Assembly: GCA_025149125.1 (NCBI GenBank)
Contig: CP102272.1
Span: 5,146,001-5,210,000, forward strand
DNA length: 64,000 nt
Direction: 5' to 3'
Source of the DNA: [Clostridium] asparagiforme DSM 15981
Lineage (GTDB): Bacteria > Bacillota > Clostridia > Lachnospirales > Lachnospiraceae
The notes under the pieces: generated by a model
Seen by the model: only the letters and a program-made list of their open reading frames with translations
What the model was told of the DNA's origin: nothing
Database searches by the model: none
In this document: positions 26,531 through 37,205 of the stretch, in pieces
How positions within the stretch are numbered: the first letter of the stretch is position 1
Layout: each line of letters begins with the position of its first letter
Translations under genes and position numbers: made by a program

Positions 26531-26573
26531 AAAAAAGTATCACCTTATTGCGCCTGCTTTTAAAAAAGTATCA
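26531..26573 (-). promoter_or_regulatory. Direct repeats, candidate response-regulator site
   Basis: TGATACTTTTTT occurs twice on the minus strand, at 26531-26542 and 26562-26573, exactly 31 bp (about three helical turns) apart. They are immediately upstream of the ABC operon -35 box. Direct repeats on one face suit AraC-type activators such as the YesN proteins at 14-15.7 kb. The repeats are seen; the binding is inferred. Confidence 0.55.
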
Positions 26574-26588
26574 TTTCTTTGCTGAATA

Positions 26589-26617
26589 TTGACATTTATT
26601 GTGGGGGATTTTATGAT
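26589..26617 (+). promoter_or_regulatory. Promoter of the cupin gene
   Basis: TTGACA, 17 nt, TATGAT; near-consensus SigA promoter 28 nt before the start codon. Confidence 0.75.
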
Positions 26618-26644
26618 CGGTTTTATGGTATAGGAGGGGATCAC

Positions 26645-27061
26645 ATGAAACTATCAGAGACAAACGGAATTGACATTTACGAGTACGACAAGAGCGCCGG
26701 AAAAAGTTTTCAGCCCCTGGTCCAGTTCGGGGACTGGCGGGTTGCGGCAGCCTCCGAAAACGGAAGCGGCGGCCCAATCACCGCCATGTCCCGGCACATG
26801 GAGACGGACGAGGTTTTCGTGCTGCTAAAGGGCTCCTGCACCATTTTTGCAGGCGGAAACGGGGATAACTCCGCAGACATCACGCCTGTGGAAATGGAAC
26901 CGCTCAGGCTCTACAACATCCGCCGCGGAACCTGGCACGCACGGACCATCGCGCCGGGTTCCCTGGTTCTGGTGATCGAGAATCGGTTGACCGGGGACTT
27001 TAATTCGGAGACGGAGGAGTTGGAGATACCGGTTGGACTTCATTTCTCAGACATAATTTGA
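26645..27061 (+). CDS. Cupin-domain protein
   Basis: A 138-residue single cupin. The first cupin motif is seen as SRHMETDEVFVLLKGSCTIF and the second as NIRRGTWHARTIAPGSLVLV, with His and Glu in the places used for metal binding. The ATG at 26645 follows GGAGGGG. It is divergent from the sugar ABC operon, so it may be a sugar mutarotase/isomerase-like partner or a sensor. Function is not fixed by the sequence. Confidence 0.8.
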   Translation: MKLSETNGIDIYEYDKSAGKSFQPLVQFGDWRVAAASENGSGGPITAMSRHMETDEVFVLLKGSCTIFAGGNGDNSADITPVEMEPLRLYNIRRGTWHARTIAPGSLVLVIENRLTGDFNSETEELEIPVGLHFSDII

Positions 27062-27099
27062 TATAATAGGGTAAATTTGGAGTTTACGGAGGGATAGAC

Positions 27100-27549
27100 A
27101 TGTGCGATTGCATGGTTTGCGAGCGAATTGACCGGATCAAGAGCGGCAAAAACCCATATTTTGTAAGAGAATTGAATACCGGCTATGTCGTGATGGGAGA
27201 CTGCCAGCGTTTCACCGGATATACGCTGTTTTTATGCAAACAGCACGAGACCGAGCTGCATTTTCTTGCGCCGGAATTCAGAGATGAATTTCTGCATGAA
27301 ATGTCGGTGGTGGCGGAAGCGGTTTATCACGCCTTTCAGCCGGAAAAACTGAATTATGAACTTCTCGGCGCGGGGAAAGGCGTTCACATGCATTGGCATA
27401 TCTTTCCCAGACGAAGCGGAGACACGCCCAAAAAAGGACCGGTCTGGCAGCTGGGAGACCAACTCTATGCTAAGGAATATATGCCCTGCCCGGAAGAATT
27501 GGAGGATTTGAAAACGCGTTTAAATGCGGAGCTGGATAAACTTTTGTAA
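27100..27549 (+). CDS. HIT-family nucleotide hydrolase/transferase
   Basis: A 149-residue histidine-triad protein. The triad HMHWHIFPR (H96, H98, H100) is the nucleotide-phosphate active site. An N-terminal CDCMVC pattern could bind zinc, as in other bacterial HIT proteins. Members hydrolyse dinucleoside polyphosphates, adenylylated compounds or nucleoside phosphoramidates. ATG follows GGAGGG. TATAAT at 27062-27067 within the preceding stop region may be its own -10 box, without a good -35. Confidence 0.93.
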   Translation: MCDCMVCERIDRIKSGKNPYFVRELNTGYVVMGDCQRFTGYTLFLCKQHETELHFLAPEFRDEFLHEMSVVAEAVYHAFQPEKLNYELLGAGKGVHMHWHIFPRRSGDTPKKGPVWQLGDQLYAKEYMPCPEELEDLKTRLNAELDKLL

Positions 27550-27612
27550 GGCCCGGAACTATCTCAGCTCTAAAACCATCTCCTCCAGGCTGCATCTTCG
27601 GCTCACTGCACA

Positions 27613-27654
27613 AAAAAATCCCGACCTCCCCTCCCCAGGGCCGTCGGGACTTTT
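27613..27654. terminator. Bidirectional terminator between HIT and GGDEF genes
   Basis: TCCCGAC and GTCGGGA arms, with seven A on the left and TTTT on the right, serve both convergent genes. Confidence 0.8.
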
Positions 27655-27665
27655 CATGTTTTATC

Positions 27666-28838
27666 TCAGCCGCTCCTTCGTTTCTCCCGTTCCGTATGGT
27701 ACAACCGCTTACTCTCATACATAGACGCATCCGCCCGCTCATACAGCGCCGCCAGTCCACGATCCCTTGCCTTGTCGTAAACCGCAACGCCGCCGGACAG
27801 CGACAGCAGAACGTCCGCGCCGACCTCGGGGGCCCGCTGGGCAAAATACCGGCAAATCCCGTCCAGAATCTCTTCCAGCTCCACCTCGGAAGCGCCGTTA
27901 AACAAAATCACATACTCATCCCCGCCCGTCCGGTAGGCCGCTCCACGTTTTCCCACCACGGCCCGGATGGCCCGGGCGGCGCTCTCGATATACCGGTCTC
28001 CCATATAATGACCGAACCGGTCGTTGACCAGTTTCAGATCGTTTAAATCGATGGAGATCATCCCCACTCCCGCGCGGATCCCCTCCGCCTCCATGTTGCT
28101 CAAATCCGTCTGGAACGCGTTCCTGTTTTTCAACTGCGTCAGCTGGTCCGTATTGTACAGGTCCTGGTAAGTGGGGTTGGAAATCCTTCGGAAGGCCACC
28201 ACCGCTACCGCTGTGGACAGCAGGCTGACAAACAGCACGATGCCCGGAAGCACCCGCAAAATGCTCTGGTAGGTGTTGTACTGGTGCTCCGCCCCGATCT
28301 CGATGCCCAGCACGCCCACCACCTTCTCCCCGTCGTGCACCGGGAAATAAGTGATGAAAATTTTCCCCCATTCCGTATCCTTGATGTTCTTTGGCAGAAC
28401 CCGCTCACCGTCCAGGGCCCGCTGCATGTCCGGCACGATCTCCGGCTCGATCAGGTCCCCCGGATACCGGAAATCCTCCGCCCGCGCCTCCAGGCCGTCG
28501 ATCACGTAGACGAACTGCCCTTCCTCATTCTTCTTGGCCGTATACAGATACATCATATTGGTGGCGCTCTTGACCTGCCTGAGCAGCCGCTTCATCTCCC
28601 GGTAGGATTTCTTCTCCATGTCCTCCCGGGTGTTGATCTCCTCGAACATGGTTTTGTCCAGGGAGTCCTCCAGAAAATCGTATATTGCGAACACCCGCTC
28701 CTCCAGGCTGTTGATCATATCCCGGTGAGTCATCCGGTAACAGACGAGATAAATACAGCTGGAGCAGAATATGGTAACGATGATCATCAGAATCGACACC
28801 TGTACGTCTACACGGCGGATTTGTTTCCCCAATCTCAT
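27666..28838 (-). CDS. Membrane diguanylate cyclase (GGDEF)
   Basis: Predicted to make c-di-GMP from two GTP. 390 residues: membrane helix at about 14-36, extracellular sensor domain at 37-190 (single Cache-like), second helix at about 194-216, GGDEF domain from about 225. The active-site motif is GGDEY (305-309), a tolerated variant. There is no RxxD product-inhibition site five residues upstream. LTQLKNRNAF and DLNDLKLVNDRFGHYMGD are typical family blocks. It is monocistronic. It may supply part of the signal read by the c-di-GMP riboswitch at 53.0 kb, though that is only an inference from co-occurrence. Confidence 0.93.
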   Translation of the reverse strand: MRLGKQIRRVDVQVSILMIIVTIFCSSCIYLVCYRMTHRDMINSLEERVFAIYDFLEDSLDKTMFEEINTREDMEKKSYREMKRLLRQVKSATNMMYLYTAKKNEEGQFVYVIDGLEARAEDFRYPGDLIEPEIVPDMQRALDGERVLPKNIKDTEWGKIFITYFPVHDGEKVVGVLGIEIGAEHQYNTYQSILRVLPGIVLFVSLLSTAVAVVAFRRISNPTYQDLYNTDQLTQLKNRNAFQTDLSNMEAEGIRAGVGMISIDLNDLKLVNDRFGHYMGDRYIESAARAIRAVVGKRGAAYRTGGDEYVILFNGASEVELEEILDGICRYFAQRAPEVGADVLLSLSGGVAVYDKARDRGLAALYERADASMYESKRLYHTEREKRRSG

Positions 28839-28923
28839 GATATTCCCCTCTATGGCCTCCTGAACGGCAGTGGTTTATCCGACGCCAGTTCCCTTATATC
28901 CTACCATAGAATCGAAAATTTGC

Positions 28924-29880
28924 CTAGCGGTTTAAACTCCCCCTGCAAGAAAGCGCCTGATTGCAGCAAATTTCAGACTGCTCCGCCGCATCCCGTTCCA
29001 TAACGTTCGCGTCCGGCCTCTGCAAAAACACCACCCCCACCGCGTCCGGTCCAATATGGGCCCCGATTGTGGGGTTGATCTCCGACACGATGATCTCCTC
29101 AACCCCTTCCGGCTTTTCCTCTAATATCCGCTCCCGCAGCCGGCCCGCCAGGACCTCGCAGCCCGAGTGGACAATTCCCAGTTCCGGATACCCGCCCTGT
29201 TTTTGCCGCAGAAGGTCCGTCATAAACGCGACCGCCTTCCTGAGGGTGCGCACCTTATTCCTCGCCACGATCTGCCCGGCTTCATTGACGGTCAGAACCG
29301 GCTTGATGTCAAGGACCGTCCCGATGCAGGCGCTTACGCCCCCAAGCCTGCCGCCCAAGGCCAGATATTTTAAGTCGTTGACCGCAAACCATAGATTTGC
29401 AAGGGGAATCTCCGACTCCACCGCCTGAACGATCTCATCAAAAGAACGGCCTTCCAGGCGGCGTTTGGCCGCGCGGTACGCCAAAAGGCCCTGGGCAAAG
29501 GAGGCGTTTAAGGTATCGATCACTTTGATCCGTCTCTCCGGATATTCCCCGCAGAGCTGCCGCGCCACCAGGGAGACCGTGTTATAGCTGCCGCTCAAAG
29601 CGGAAGAAAACATAAGGCAGATGATATCCTCCCCGGCCGCCAGCCGCGGCTCCAGCAATTCCCTGACCCGCTGCGGGTTACAGCCCATGGAATAGGCCCT
29701 CTCCCCTCCGGACAAGCGCGCGAAAAACTCTGCGGAGCTTAAATTCCGTTCGTCTCCATACACTGTGTCATCCCGGTCAAACCGGTAATACTGGGGCAGA
29801 ATGACAATCCCGTATTCATCCGCCAGACCTTCCGGAATATCCCCGTTCACATCCGCCGCTATGGTGATTTTCGTCTCCAT
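28924..29880 (-). CDS. DegV-family fatty-acid-binding protein
   Basis: 318 residues. DegV proteins bind a fatty acid in a cleft; those named FakB present it to the kinase FakA. Family blocks here are ITIAADVNGDIP at the start, FSSALSGSYNTV (acyl-carboxylate site with the Ser-Gly-Ser-Tyr signature), LKYLALGGRLGGV and SEINPTIGAHIGPDAVGVV near the end. The first strand normally reads TDSSADLP, so Ser is replaced by Asn here. The gene overlaps the upstream papain-like gene by 65 bp and closes the three-gene unit. Confidence 0.92.
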   Translation of the reverse strand: METKITIAADVNGDIPEGLADEYGIVILPQYYRFDRDDTVYGDERNLSSAEFFARLSGGERAYSMGCNPQRVRELLEPRLAAGEDIICLMFSSALSGSYNTVSLVARQLCGEYPERRIKVIDTLNASFAQGLLAYRAAKRRLEGRSFDEIVQAVESEIPLANLWFAVNDLKYLALGGRLGGVSACIGTVLDIKPVLTVNEAGQIVARNKVRTLRKAVAFMTDLLRQKQGGYPELGIVHSGCEVLAGRLRERILEEKPEGVEEIIVSEINPTIGAHIGPDAVGVVFLQRPDANVMERDAAEQSEICCNQALSCRGSLNR

Positions 29881-30541
29881 CCTTTAACCTGCTGCCTTTC
29901 CCGGCCTTAAAGACCATACGATACAAAAGTGTCAGAAGGATTCCGGCGTTTAACACGGATTTCCGCCAGAAACCGATCCTTCTCTCCCTGTGGTTTTTGT
30001 CCGCGCTGTCCGCCGGCATCCTGCCGTCAAAATATTCATACCGGTCCAGAAGCGCCATAAATTCCTCCGGCAGGTACTTATAATAGGGCTTTGAAAATGG
30101 GACAGCGCCGGTCATCTCTATGATTCTTCCCACAAAAGACATACAATTTTCCGTTTTATAGATCGAAAATCCATGAAATACCGTCATGGTCACCATACTG
30201 AAAATATTAAACATATATTCCGGGTCGCGCTCATAGTCCCGGATCAGCTCCTTGATCCGCTCCAGGTCATTCCGGCCGACCGGTATCCGATAAATCTTTG
30301 TCCGGTAAGAAGTCTGCCCCGGCTGCACATAATCTCCCCTCCGCTCCCACACGATCCCGGCATCCAGAGGCGTGTTGGCGCTTCTTCTGGAAAAACTCAC
30401 AAAGTCCTCCAGCTTCCCGTCAAAGGCAATGGAAATATGGGTGTAGTCACAGCCGGAAATGCGGCGGCTGATCTTCGCAATCGTGGTCATTGTGGCCATA
30501 AAACAGATGTATACACAGGGATCCTGCCGCCTGTCCGCCAT
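29816..30541 (-). CDS. Permuted papain-like (YiiX/C92-type, NlpC/P60 superfamily) protein
   Basis: About 241 residues. It has the circularly permuted NlpC/P60 layout: the active-site histidine comes first, in CDYTHISIAFD (about 34), and the cysteine later, in ENCMSFVGRIIE (about 133). Such enzymes are predicted amidases or thioesterases and some act on lipids. The ATG at 30541 follows AGGGGGAG; an ATG at 30568 overlaps the upstream stop codon (TGATG) but lacks a better ribosome site. The C-terminal ~21 residues are encoded within the DegV gene. Context with DegV and radical SAM suggests a lipid-related role (inference). Confidence 0.78.
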   Translation of the reverse strand: MADRRQDPCVYICFMATMTTIAKISRRISGCDYTHISIAFDGKLEDFVSFSRRSANTPLDAGIVWERRGDYVQPGQTSYRTKIYRIPVGRNDLERIKELIRDYERDPEYMFNIFSMVTMTVFHGFSIYKTENCMSFVGRIIEMTGAVPFSKPYYKYLPEEFMALLDRYEYFDGRMPADSADKNHRERRIGFWRKSVLNAGILLTLLYRMVFKAGKGSRLKDGDENHHSGGCERGYSGRSGG

Positions 30542-30567
30542 TCCACATCTCCCCCTTTCCACCGTCA

Positions 30568-31908
30568 TCAAGCGCCTTTCCCTCTGACCATATTTTTGAG
30601 AAACGACAGGATGTAGGACCGGTAGTCGATGCCATCATACACTCCCTGCCTCCTCGCCAGCAGGAATAACCGGATCAGCAGCACATAATAATAAAAATAA
30701 TACTTCCGGACGGACAATTTCTCCGGCCTGCACACCAGATGCATATAATCCCAGTGCCCCGGATCCTCCGTGATCAGCTTGTCCGCATAATCATGATAGA
30801 TTTCCGTTCCAGGCACCGGAGTAAAAATGGAGACGGCCACATTGTTCACGCCCCGCGTGGCGATCCAGGTATACAGGCGGTCGAAATCCTTTTTTTGGAA
30901 ATCCAAATCTACGATGAACATGCCGAATATCTTGATCCCCAGCTCGTTTGTAAAACGCACGCACTCCGCGTTCCAGGATATCTTCGTCCGCTTGTCGTAC
31001 TGTTTTAAGTAGGCGTCCTCCACCGCCTCCAGGCCCACGATCAGGTACAGAAGGCCGATTTCGGCAAAGTCGCGGATCAGCTGGCGGTTCTTCAGAATAA
31101 AATCCACCCGTCCCATGCAGACATAGGTTTTATGGATTCCCTTTTCTTTGATCAGGTCTATAAACCGGCGGATCCGCTTCGCGTCCAGCAGAAAGTCGTC
31201 GTCAATGATATAGATTCCCTCGCTGTCGATGGAAGCGATCTCCTCCACCACATCCTCAATATCCCGCGCCGTGTACGTCCCGCAGTTGAGCACGTTCCGA
31301 TAGCAGAACCGGCAGCGAAACGCGCAGGAGTAAGCGGTCCTCACCTGGGCGCAGTGGGAAATCTCAAAATAGTTGTAATGTCCCGAATGGGAGTAAAAGT
31401 AACTGCGGTCCGGCCAGGGCAAACGGCGGATGTCAAAGGGCTGCGCCGCCTGGCATTTCCACCGTCCGCCCTCCCTGTAACAGAGCCCCGGAATCTCCTC
31501 CGGCGCCTCCCCCTCAATGATTCCGGGGACCTGAAAGACGTCGAACGTGGTCAGGATATAATCGGTCTCGGGCATATAAAACCGCTCATAATTCTTCTGC
31601 ACGTGGAGTCCGCCCACGATTGTGACGACCTGCGGGTTCAGCCTCTTCGCCAGGCGGATATACTCTTTCATAAAGACTTCCTGCTTGATCCGGCCGCAGA
31701 TATAGAACACGTCCGGCCGGTACTCCCGCAGCTTCTCCTCCAGAGAAACCGCTTCTCTGGGCACGTCAAAGATTTCCGGGGCATATCCCTCCTGCTTTAA
31801 GACCGCGCTCAGGTACTCAAGCTCCAGCGGCTCATTTTCCAAAATCCCGTTAAAATTATACTTGTTTCTGGACACTTCCGGATGGACCAGCAATATTTTT
31901 TTATCCAT
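30568..31908 (-). CDS. Radical SAM protein of the B12-binding type
   Basis: 446 residues. The N-terminal ~160 residues look like a cobalamin-binding Rossmann domain (ILLVHPEVSRNKYNFNG, GYAPEIFDV, VVTIVGGLH), but the DxHxxG cobalamin-ligand motif is absent, so B12 may not be bound. The radical SAM core has the 4Fe-4S cysteines C195, C199 and C202 in SCAFRCRFC, then EGIYIIDDDFLLD and LYLIVGLEAVEDAYLKQYDK. A C-terminal basic helical region follows (RKYYFYYYVLLIRLFLLARRQG). It is the first gene of a unit with the papain-like and DegV genes. The reaction is unknown. Confidence 0.88.
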   Translation of the reverse strand: MDKKILLVHPEVSRNKYNFNGILENEPLELEYLSAVLKQEGYAPEIFDVPREAVSLEEKLREYRPDVFYICGRIKQEVFMKEYIRLAKRLNPQVVTIVGGLHVQKNYERFYMPETDYILTTFDVFQVPGIIEGEAPEEIPGLCYREGGRWKCQAAQPFDIRRLPWPDRSYFYSHSGHYNYFEISHCAQVRTAYSCAFRCRFCYRNVLNCGTYTARDIEDVVEEIASIDSEGIYIIDDDFLLDAKRIRRFIDLIKEKGIHKTYVCMGRVDFILKNRQLIRDFAEIGLLYLIVGLEAVEDAYLKQYDKRTKISWNAECVRFTNELGIKIFGMFIVDLDFQKKDFDRLYTWIATRGVNNVAVSIFTPVPGTEIYHDYADKLITEDPGHWDYMHLVCRPEKLSVRKYYFYYYVLLIRLFLLARRQGVYDGIDYRSYILSFLKNMVRGKGA

Positions 31909-31971
31909 GTGTCTTCCCCCTATTCCGGTCCGTTATCAACCGGATTAAGCTTTTCTCTCTTTGTTGTCCAC

Positions 31972-31977
31972 ATTATA
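31972..31977 (-). promoter_or_regulatory. Extended -10 promoter of the radical SAM operon
   Basis: TGC-TATAAT on the minus strand, about 65 nt before the start codon. No good -35 box is present. A small ACGTCA/TGACGT dyad lies upstream at 32009-32030. Confidence 0.5.
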
Positions 31978-32074
31978 GCAGAGACGCGATGTGGGGGACA
32001 GATACCATACGTCATGAATGAGCGTGACGTTTGTCACTGATTTGAGGAGAAATGCAGTCCGCGAACCTTCACAT

Positions 32075-33793
32075 TTACCATCCGACCGCCGCTGTCCGGC
32101 TCCTGTGCGCGCGCCGCACCGCGGCCCTGCACCTGATCAGAATCTCATCCAGCCCATCCCAGCCCGCCGCCCTGGCGTTCTGCAGCAGCTTGGCCTCCAA
32201 CAGATGGGCCTGAATCACCAGGCTGTAGTAGAGCTGGGTGTCCACCTGGCATTCCCGGCAGACCCTTGTCAGCAGCTCCGTGGTGGCCGCATACTTTTTA
32301 AGCATCTGCCGGGTGGCGGTTCTGCGCCGGTAGGGGAACAGCAGGCAGTTGGCCGCCACGGCCAGCGCCGCGCCAACGCAGACATAACCAAGCCGCACAA
32401 TCGCCATGGCCCCCACATCGGACCAACCGAAAGCGGTCATAAAAACAGCCCCGCCCAGCGCGCCCACGGTAGAACAGGTAAAGGTTCCCGTGTATTCGGC
32501 GCAGTAAAAGGACAGGTAGCCCGAGATCATCATGACCGCCGTCCGCCCCGCCATGGACGGAATCATCGAGTAAAGCGCCACGGAAAACAGCCCTCCCGCC
32601 ACAGTGGCCAACAGCCGCTTCACGGTCTTCTGCTTCACGTCGTCGGCGTAGGGCACGGACAGGGAAGCCAGGGTGAACAGCAGCCATTTCCCGTGAGGCA
32701 GAGCCAGAACCTGCACCGCCAGGGTGAATACGGACAAAAGAAAGGCCACCCGAAGCGCGTACAAAACCCGCACGGAGCTGACATCCAGCGCCGCTTTCAG
32801 CCGCACGGACACGGAGAGCACGGTCTTGCGGTAATGGGTGCGCTTCTGGGGATCGGACAGATGGAGCAGGTGATTGTGCAGGTACAGCAGCGCGTTGTAA
32901 AAATCCGTCTCCGCCCTCTCATCCCCGCCGCGGGCAAAGTCTTCCCGCACCGGCGGCAAAAGCTGCCCGCCCTCCTGGGAGATATAAGTCCTGTACTCCC
33001 CGATCTTCTCCCTGGTTTTTTCCAGTATTTTCCTCATCTCAGGGGTAAGCGGCCCCTTCAGGTCCACCAGCAAAAGCACAATATGCTCCAGCCCCCGCCC
33101 GGCGTCGATCATGGAGAACCCGGCGTCCGAAACGCAGAGAGCCTTTTTTCTCCGGTCGTACACCGTCTGGCTCAGCCCGAACAGCCTGCGGTGCACCTTC
33201 TCCGGGTCAGCCGCCTCCCCCTGGCCGGTCAGAAGATATGTAATCGCGGCCACCGCCTCGTCCGCCATGGAGCAGAGCACGTCCCGGGCCGTTTCAGCCG
33301 CCCGCCTGCGCCCCATAAACAGCTGATAGAGGATCACGCACACTGCGCCCGCAAACAGCCCCAGCAGCCGTTTGGGAAGCCCCTCGGCCGTCACCGGAGA
33401 GATAAAGATCAAAAACAAATAGGATAAAATGTAAGGAAAATACATATGGCTGGAATATTCATAGGTGAATGCATAGAGAATGAAAAACACCGTCAAAAGA
33501 TTAACCGGAAACGCGGCCAGAGGCGGCAGCGTATTGACCCAAAATGCGGACATCCCCATCCACAGGAGCACCGCGGCCTGGATCAGCAGATGCTTGACGG
33601 GCGTGGCCGTCATATCCCGCACCATGGAGGCCGACATCATGATCGTGAAGATCACCCCCACGATGGAGTTTTCCGCCCCAAAGATCCATTGAAACACGTT
33701 GACAAAGGCGATGATGAACAGAAAGTTCAGGGTCGCGTGGGCGAAATTCGCCCGGACGTTCTTAAATAGCGCTTCGTTATTCAGTTTTACCAA
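32075..33793 (-). CDS. FUSC/aromatic-acid-exporter-type membrane protein
   Basis: 572 residues with two blocks of membrane helices (about 20-160 and 340-460) separated by a helical cytoplasmic domain. This duplicated layout is that of the FUSC (fusaric acid resistance, YccS/AaeB) superfamily of exporters. Clear segments are AFVNVFQWIFGAENSIVGVIFTIMM-like helices near the start and GKWLLFTLASLSVPYADDVKQKTVKRLLATVAGG-like in the second half. It probably exports aromatic or other small organic acids; the substrate is unknown. It stands alone. Confidence 0.85.
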   Translation of the reverse strand: MVKLNNEALFKNVRANFAHATLNFLFIIAFVNVFQWIFGAENSIVGVIFTIMMSASMVRDMTATPVKHLLIQAAVLLWMGMSAFWVNTLPPLAAFPVNLLTVFFILYAFTYEYSSHMYFPYILSYLFLIFISPVTAEGLPKRLLGLFAGAVCVILYQLFMGRRRAAETARDVLCSMADEAVAAITYLLTGQGEAADPEKVHRRLFGLSQTVYDRRKKALCVSDAGFSMIDAGRGLEHIVLLLVDLKGPLTPEMRKILEKTREKIGEYRTYISQEGGQLLPPVREDFARGGDERAETDFYNALLYLHNHLLHLSDPQKRTHYRKTVLSVSVRLKAALDVSSVRVLYALRVAFLLSVFTLAVQVLALPHGKWLLFTLASLSVPYADDVKQKTVKRLLATVAGGLFSVALYSMIPSMAGRTAVMMISGYLSFYCAEYTGTFTCSTVGALGGAVFMTAFGWSDVGAMAIVRLGYVCVGAALAVAANCLLFPYRRRTATRQMLKKYAATTELLTRVCRECQVDTQLYYSLVIQAHLLEAKLLQNARAAGWDGLDEILIRCRAAVRRAHRSRTAAVGW

Positions 33794-33947
33794 TCAGACT
33801 ACTTCCTTTCTCATTTAACACGGGACTCTGGCAAAAGCTGTCATGCAATCCCATTTTTGCGTATATTAGATGATTATAGCAAAAATGGAATCGAATCGCA
33901 ATACGTCTGTTTTCCGCTATTTTTCATTCCCCGGTATCATAAAACCC

Positions 33948-33986
33948 AAAAAGCGCCCCCATCGCGCGTTGGACGGGGACGCTTTT
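33948..33986 (-). terminator. Terminator of the cellobiose PTS operon
   Basis: AAAAGCG-T-CCCC pairs with GGGG-G-CGCTTTT, ending on the minus strand in five T, 15 nt after the glucosidase stop codon. Confidence 0.85.
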
Positions 33987-34000
33987 CTCTTGCAGATCAA

Positions 34001-35856
<1,856 letters not shown>

Positions 35857-35928
35857 TTTTTTACCCGTATGGCGTTCCCGGACGGAAAACGCCACAATCC
35901 TTTCTTGTTATATAATGTTTGATAATCG

Positions 35929-37191
35929 TTATGCCTGAGCCGCACCGAGTTTGGCCGCTTTTGCCGCCGCGCGCTCCTCTTCTTTCCGGACCTCCGCCTT
36001 GTCCGCCGCCTTAAAGAATGGATACCAGATCAGAGCGGCAATCACAAAGTTAATGCAGACCAGAATCACGTTGCGGAAATCTCCGCCGGACATAAAGAAG
36101 GCCGAAACCGCGTTGGGGGCAAAATTCATATCAAAATTGACATAGTTGATGGTGCCCCAGCCCATCACAAACCACAGATACGAAAATGCCGGTAAAATAA
36201 TCGCAATCATGACCGTGGGAATCAGCATAAATGGGTTGCCGACGACCGCGCCGTATTGCAGCGGTTCATTGATGTTAAAAATGGAGGGAACCAGAGTGGC
36301 CTTGCCCAGCACCCGGTATTTTTTGGATTTGGCGCGGAGCATGAAAAGTGCGAGGGGCATCGTGGCGCCCTGTCCGCCAATGTGGTGATAACGGCTAAAG
36401 CCATAGGCATAGATGTTCTTGGGAGCCATACCGGCCGCCATCATTGCCGCGTTTTCGGCAATGGCCGCCTGGGTGATGCTGCGGGTGACCGGCGTAAACA
36501 CCCAACCGGAAATCCCGAAGAAATAAAAGACATTCTGCAATAACACAATCAGCACAACCCCGGGCCCGCTCTGCGCAAAGCTGGTAATGGGCTTCATGAT
36601 CAGCTGAACCATTGTGAAAACATCAATCTTTATCACATAGGTAAGCAGGTATCCCGCGGTCAGACTGAGTAAAATCGCAATAATATTGTCAAACCAGTTT
36701 TTTACAAAATCAGGGATCACGCTGTCCTCTCCAAAGAAAGAGAATTTAAACATGGCCTTATAGACAACCGCCACCAGCAGACCGACGAACATCGCCGTGA
36801 ACATGCCGCCTGCGCCAAATTTTGACATGGCTACCAATGATCCTTCATCGGTCGTCACAAAATTCATGCACATCATAAACGTGCCGATGCCGGTGAATCC
36901 GGCAATCATGGCGCGGTCCTTTTTCCCGATTTTGTTCAGACAGTTATAGGGAATGACAAAGGACACGAACAGGCCGATCAGGCCGAACGAGAAGGTGCCA
37001 AGCGGCGAGATATCCGGCAGAACCGGAACAAACCGCCGCAGAATCGACCACAGCGATGGGATCGCGCTGACCATGGAAAACGGGACGATGTAAAGGATCG
37101 CGTCCGCCACAATGCCAAACCAGAAATTCTGAGTAATTTTGTTCATAACCGGAACGAGATGCTTCTCGATCCATTCCTGAATTTTTTTCAT
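35929..37191 (-). CDS. PTS cellobiose/lactose-type EIIC permease
   Basis: 420-residue membrane channel of the PTS that moves the sugar across the membrane. About ten hydrophobic helices. Family blocks: WIEKHLVPVMNKITQNFWFGIV start, FTGIGTFMMCMNF, YHHIGGQGATMPLALFML and FNINEPLQYGAVVGNPFMLIP, the last holding the conserved NEP that contacts sugar. ATG follows GGGGGG. Ends in an Ala/Lys-rich tail. Confidence 0.96.
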   Translation of the reverse strand: MKKIQEWIEKHLVPVMNKITQNFWFGIVADAILYIVPFSMVSAIPSLWSILRRFVPVLPDISPLGTFSFGLIGLFVSFVIPYNCLNKIGKKDRAMIAGFTGIGTFMMCMNFVTTDEGSLVAMSKFGAGGMFTAMFVGLLVAVVYKAMFKFSFFGEDSVIPDFVKNWFDNIIAILLSLTAGYLLTYVIKIDVFTMVQLIMKPITSFAQSGPGVVLIVLLQNVFYFFGISGWVFTPVTRSITQAAIAENAAMMAAGMAPKNIYAYGFSRYHHIGGQGATMPLALFMLRAKSKKYRVLGKATLVPSIFNINEPLQYGAVVGNPFMLIPTVMIAIILPAFSYLWFVMGWGTINYVNFDMNFAPNAVSAFFMSGGDFRNVILVCINFVIAALIWYPFFKAADKAEVRKEEERAAAKAAKLGAAQA

Positions 37192-37205
37192 CCTGATCCC
37201 CCCGT

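Noticed and set aside
32018-33427. Long + strand frame antisense to the FUSC-type gene
   Set aside because: Composition is His/Arg/Gln/Pro-rich as in shadow frames, with no domain and no ribosome site; the minus strand has clear membrane helices.
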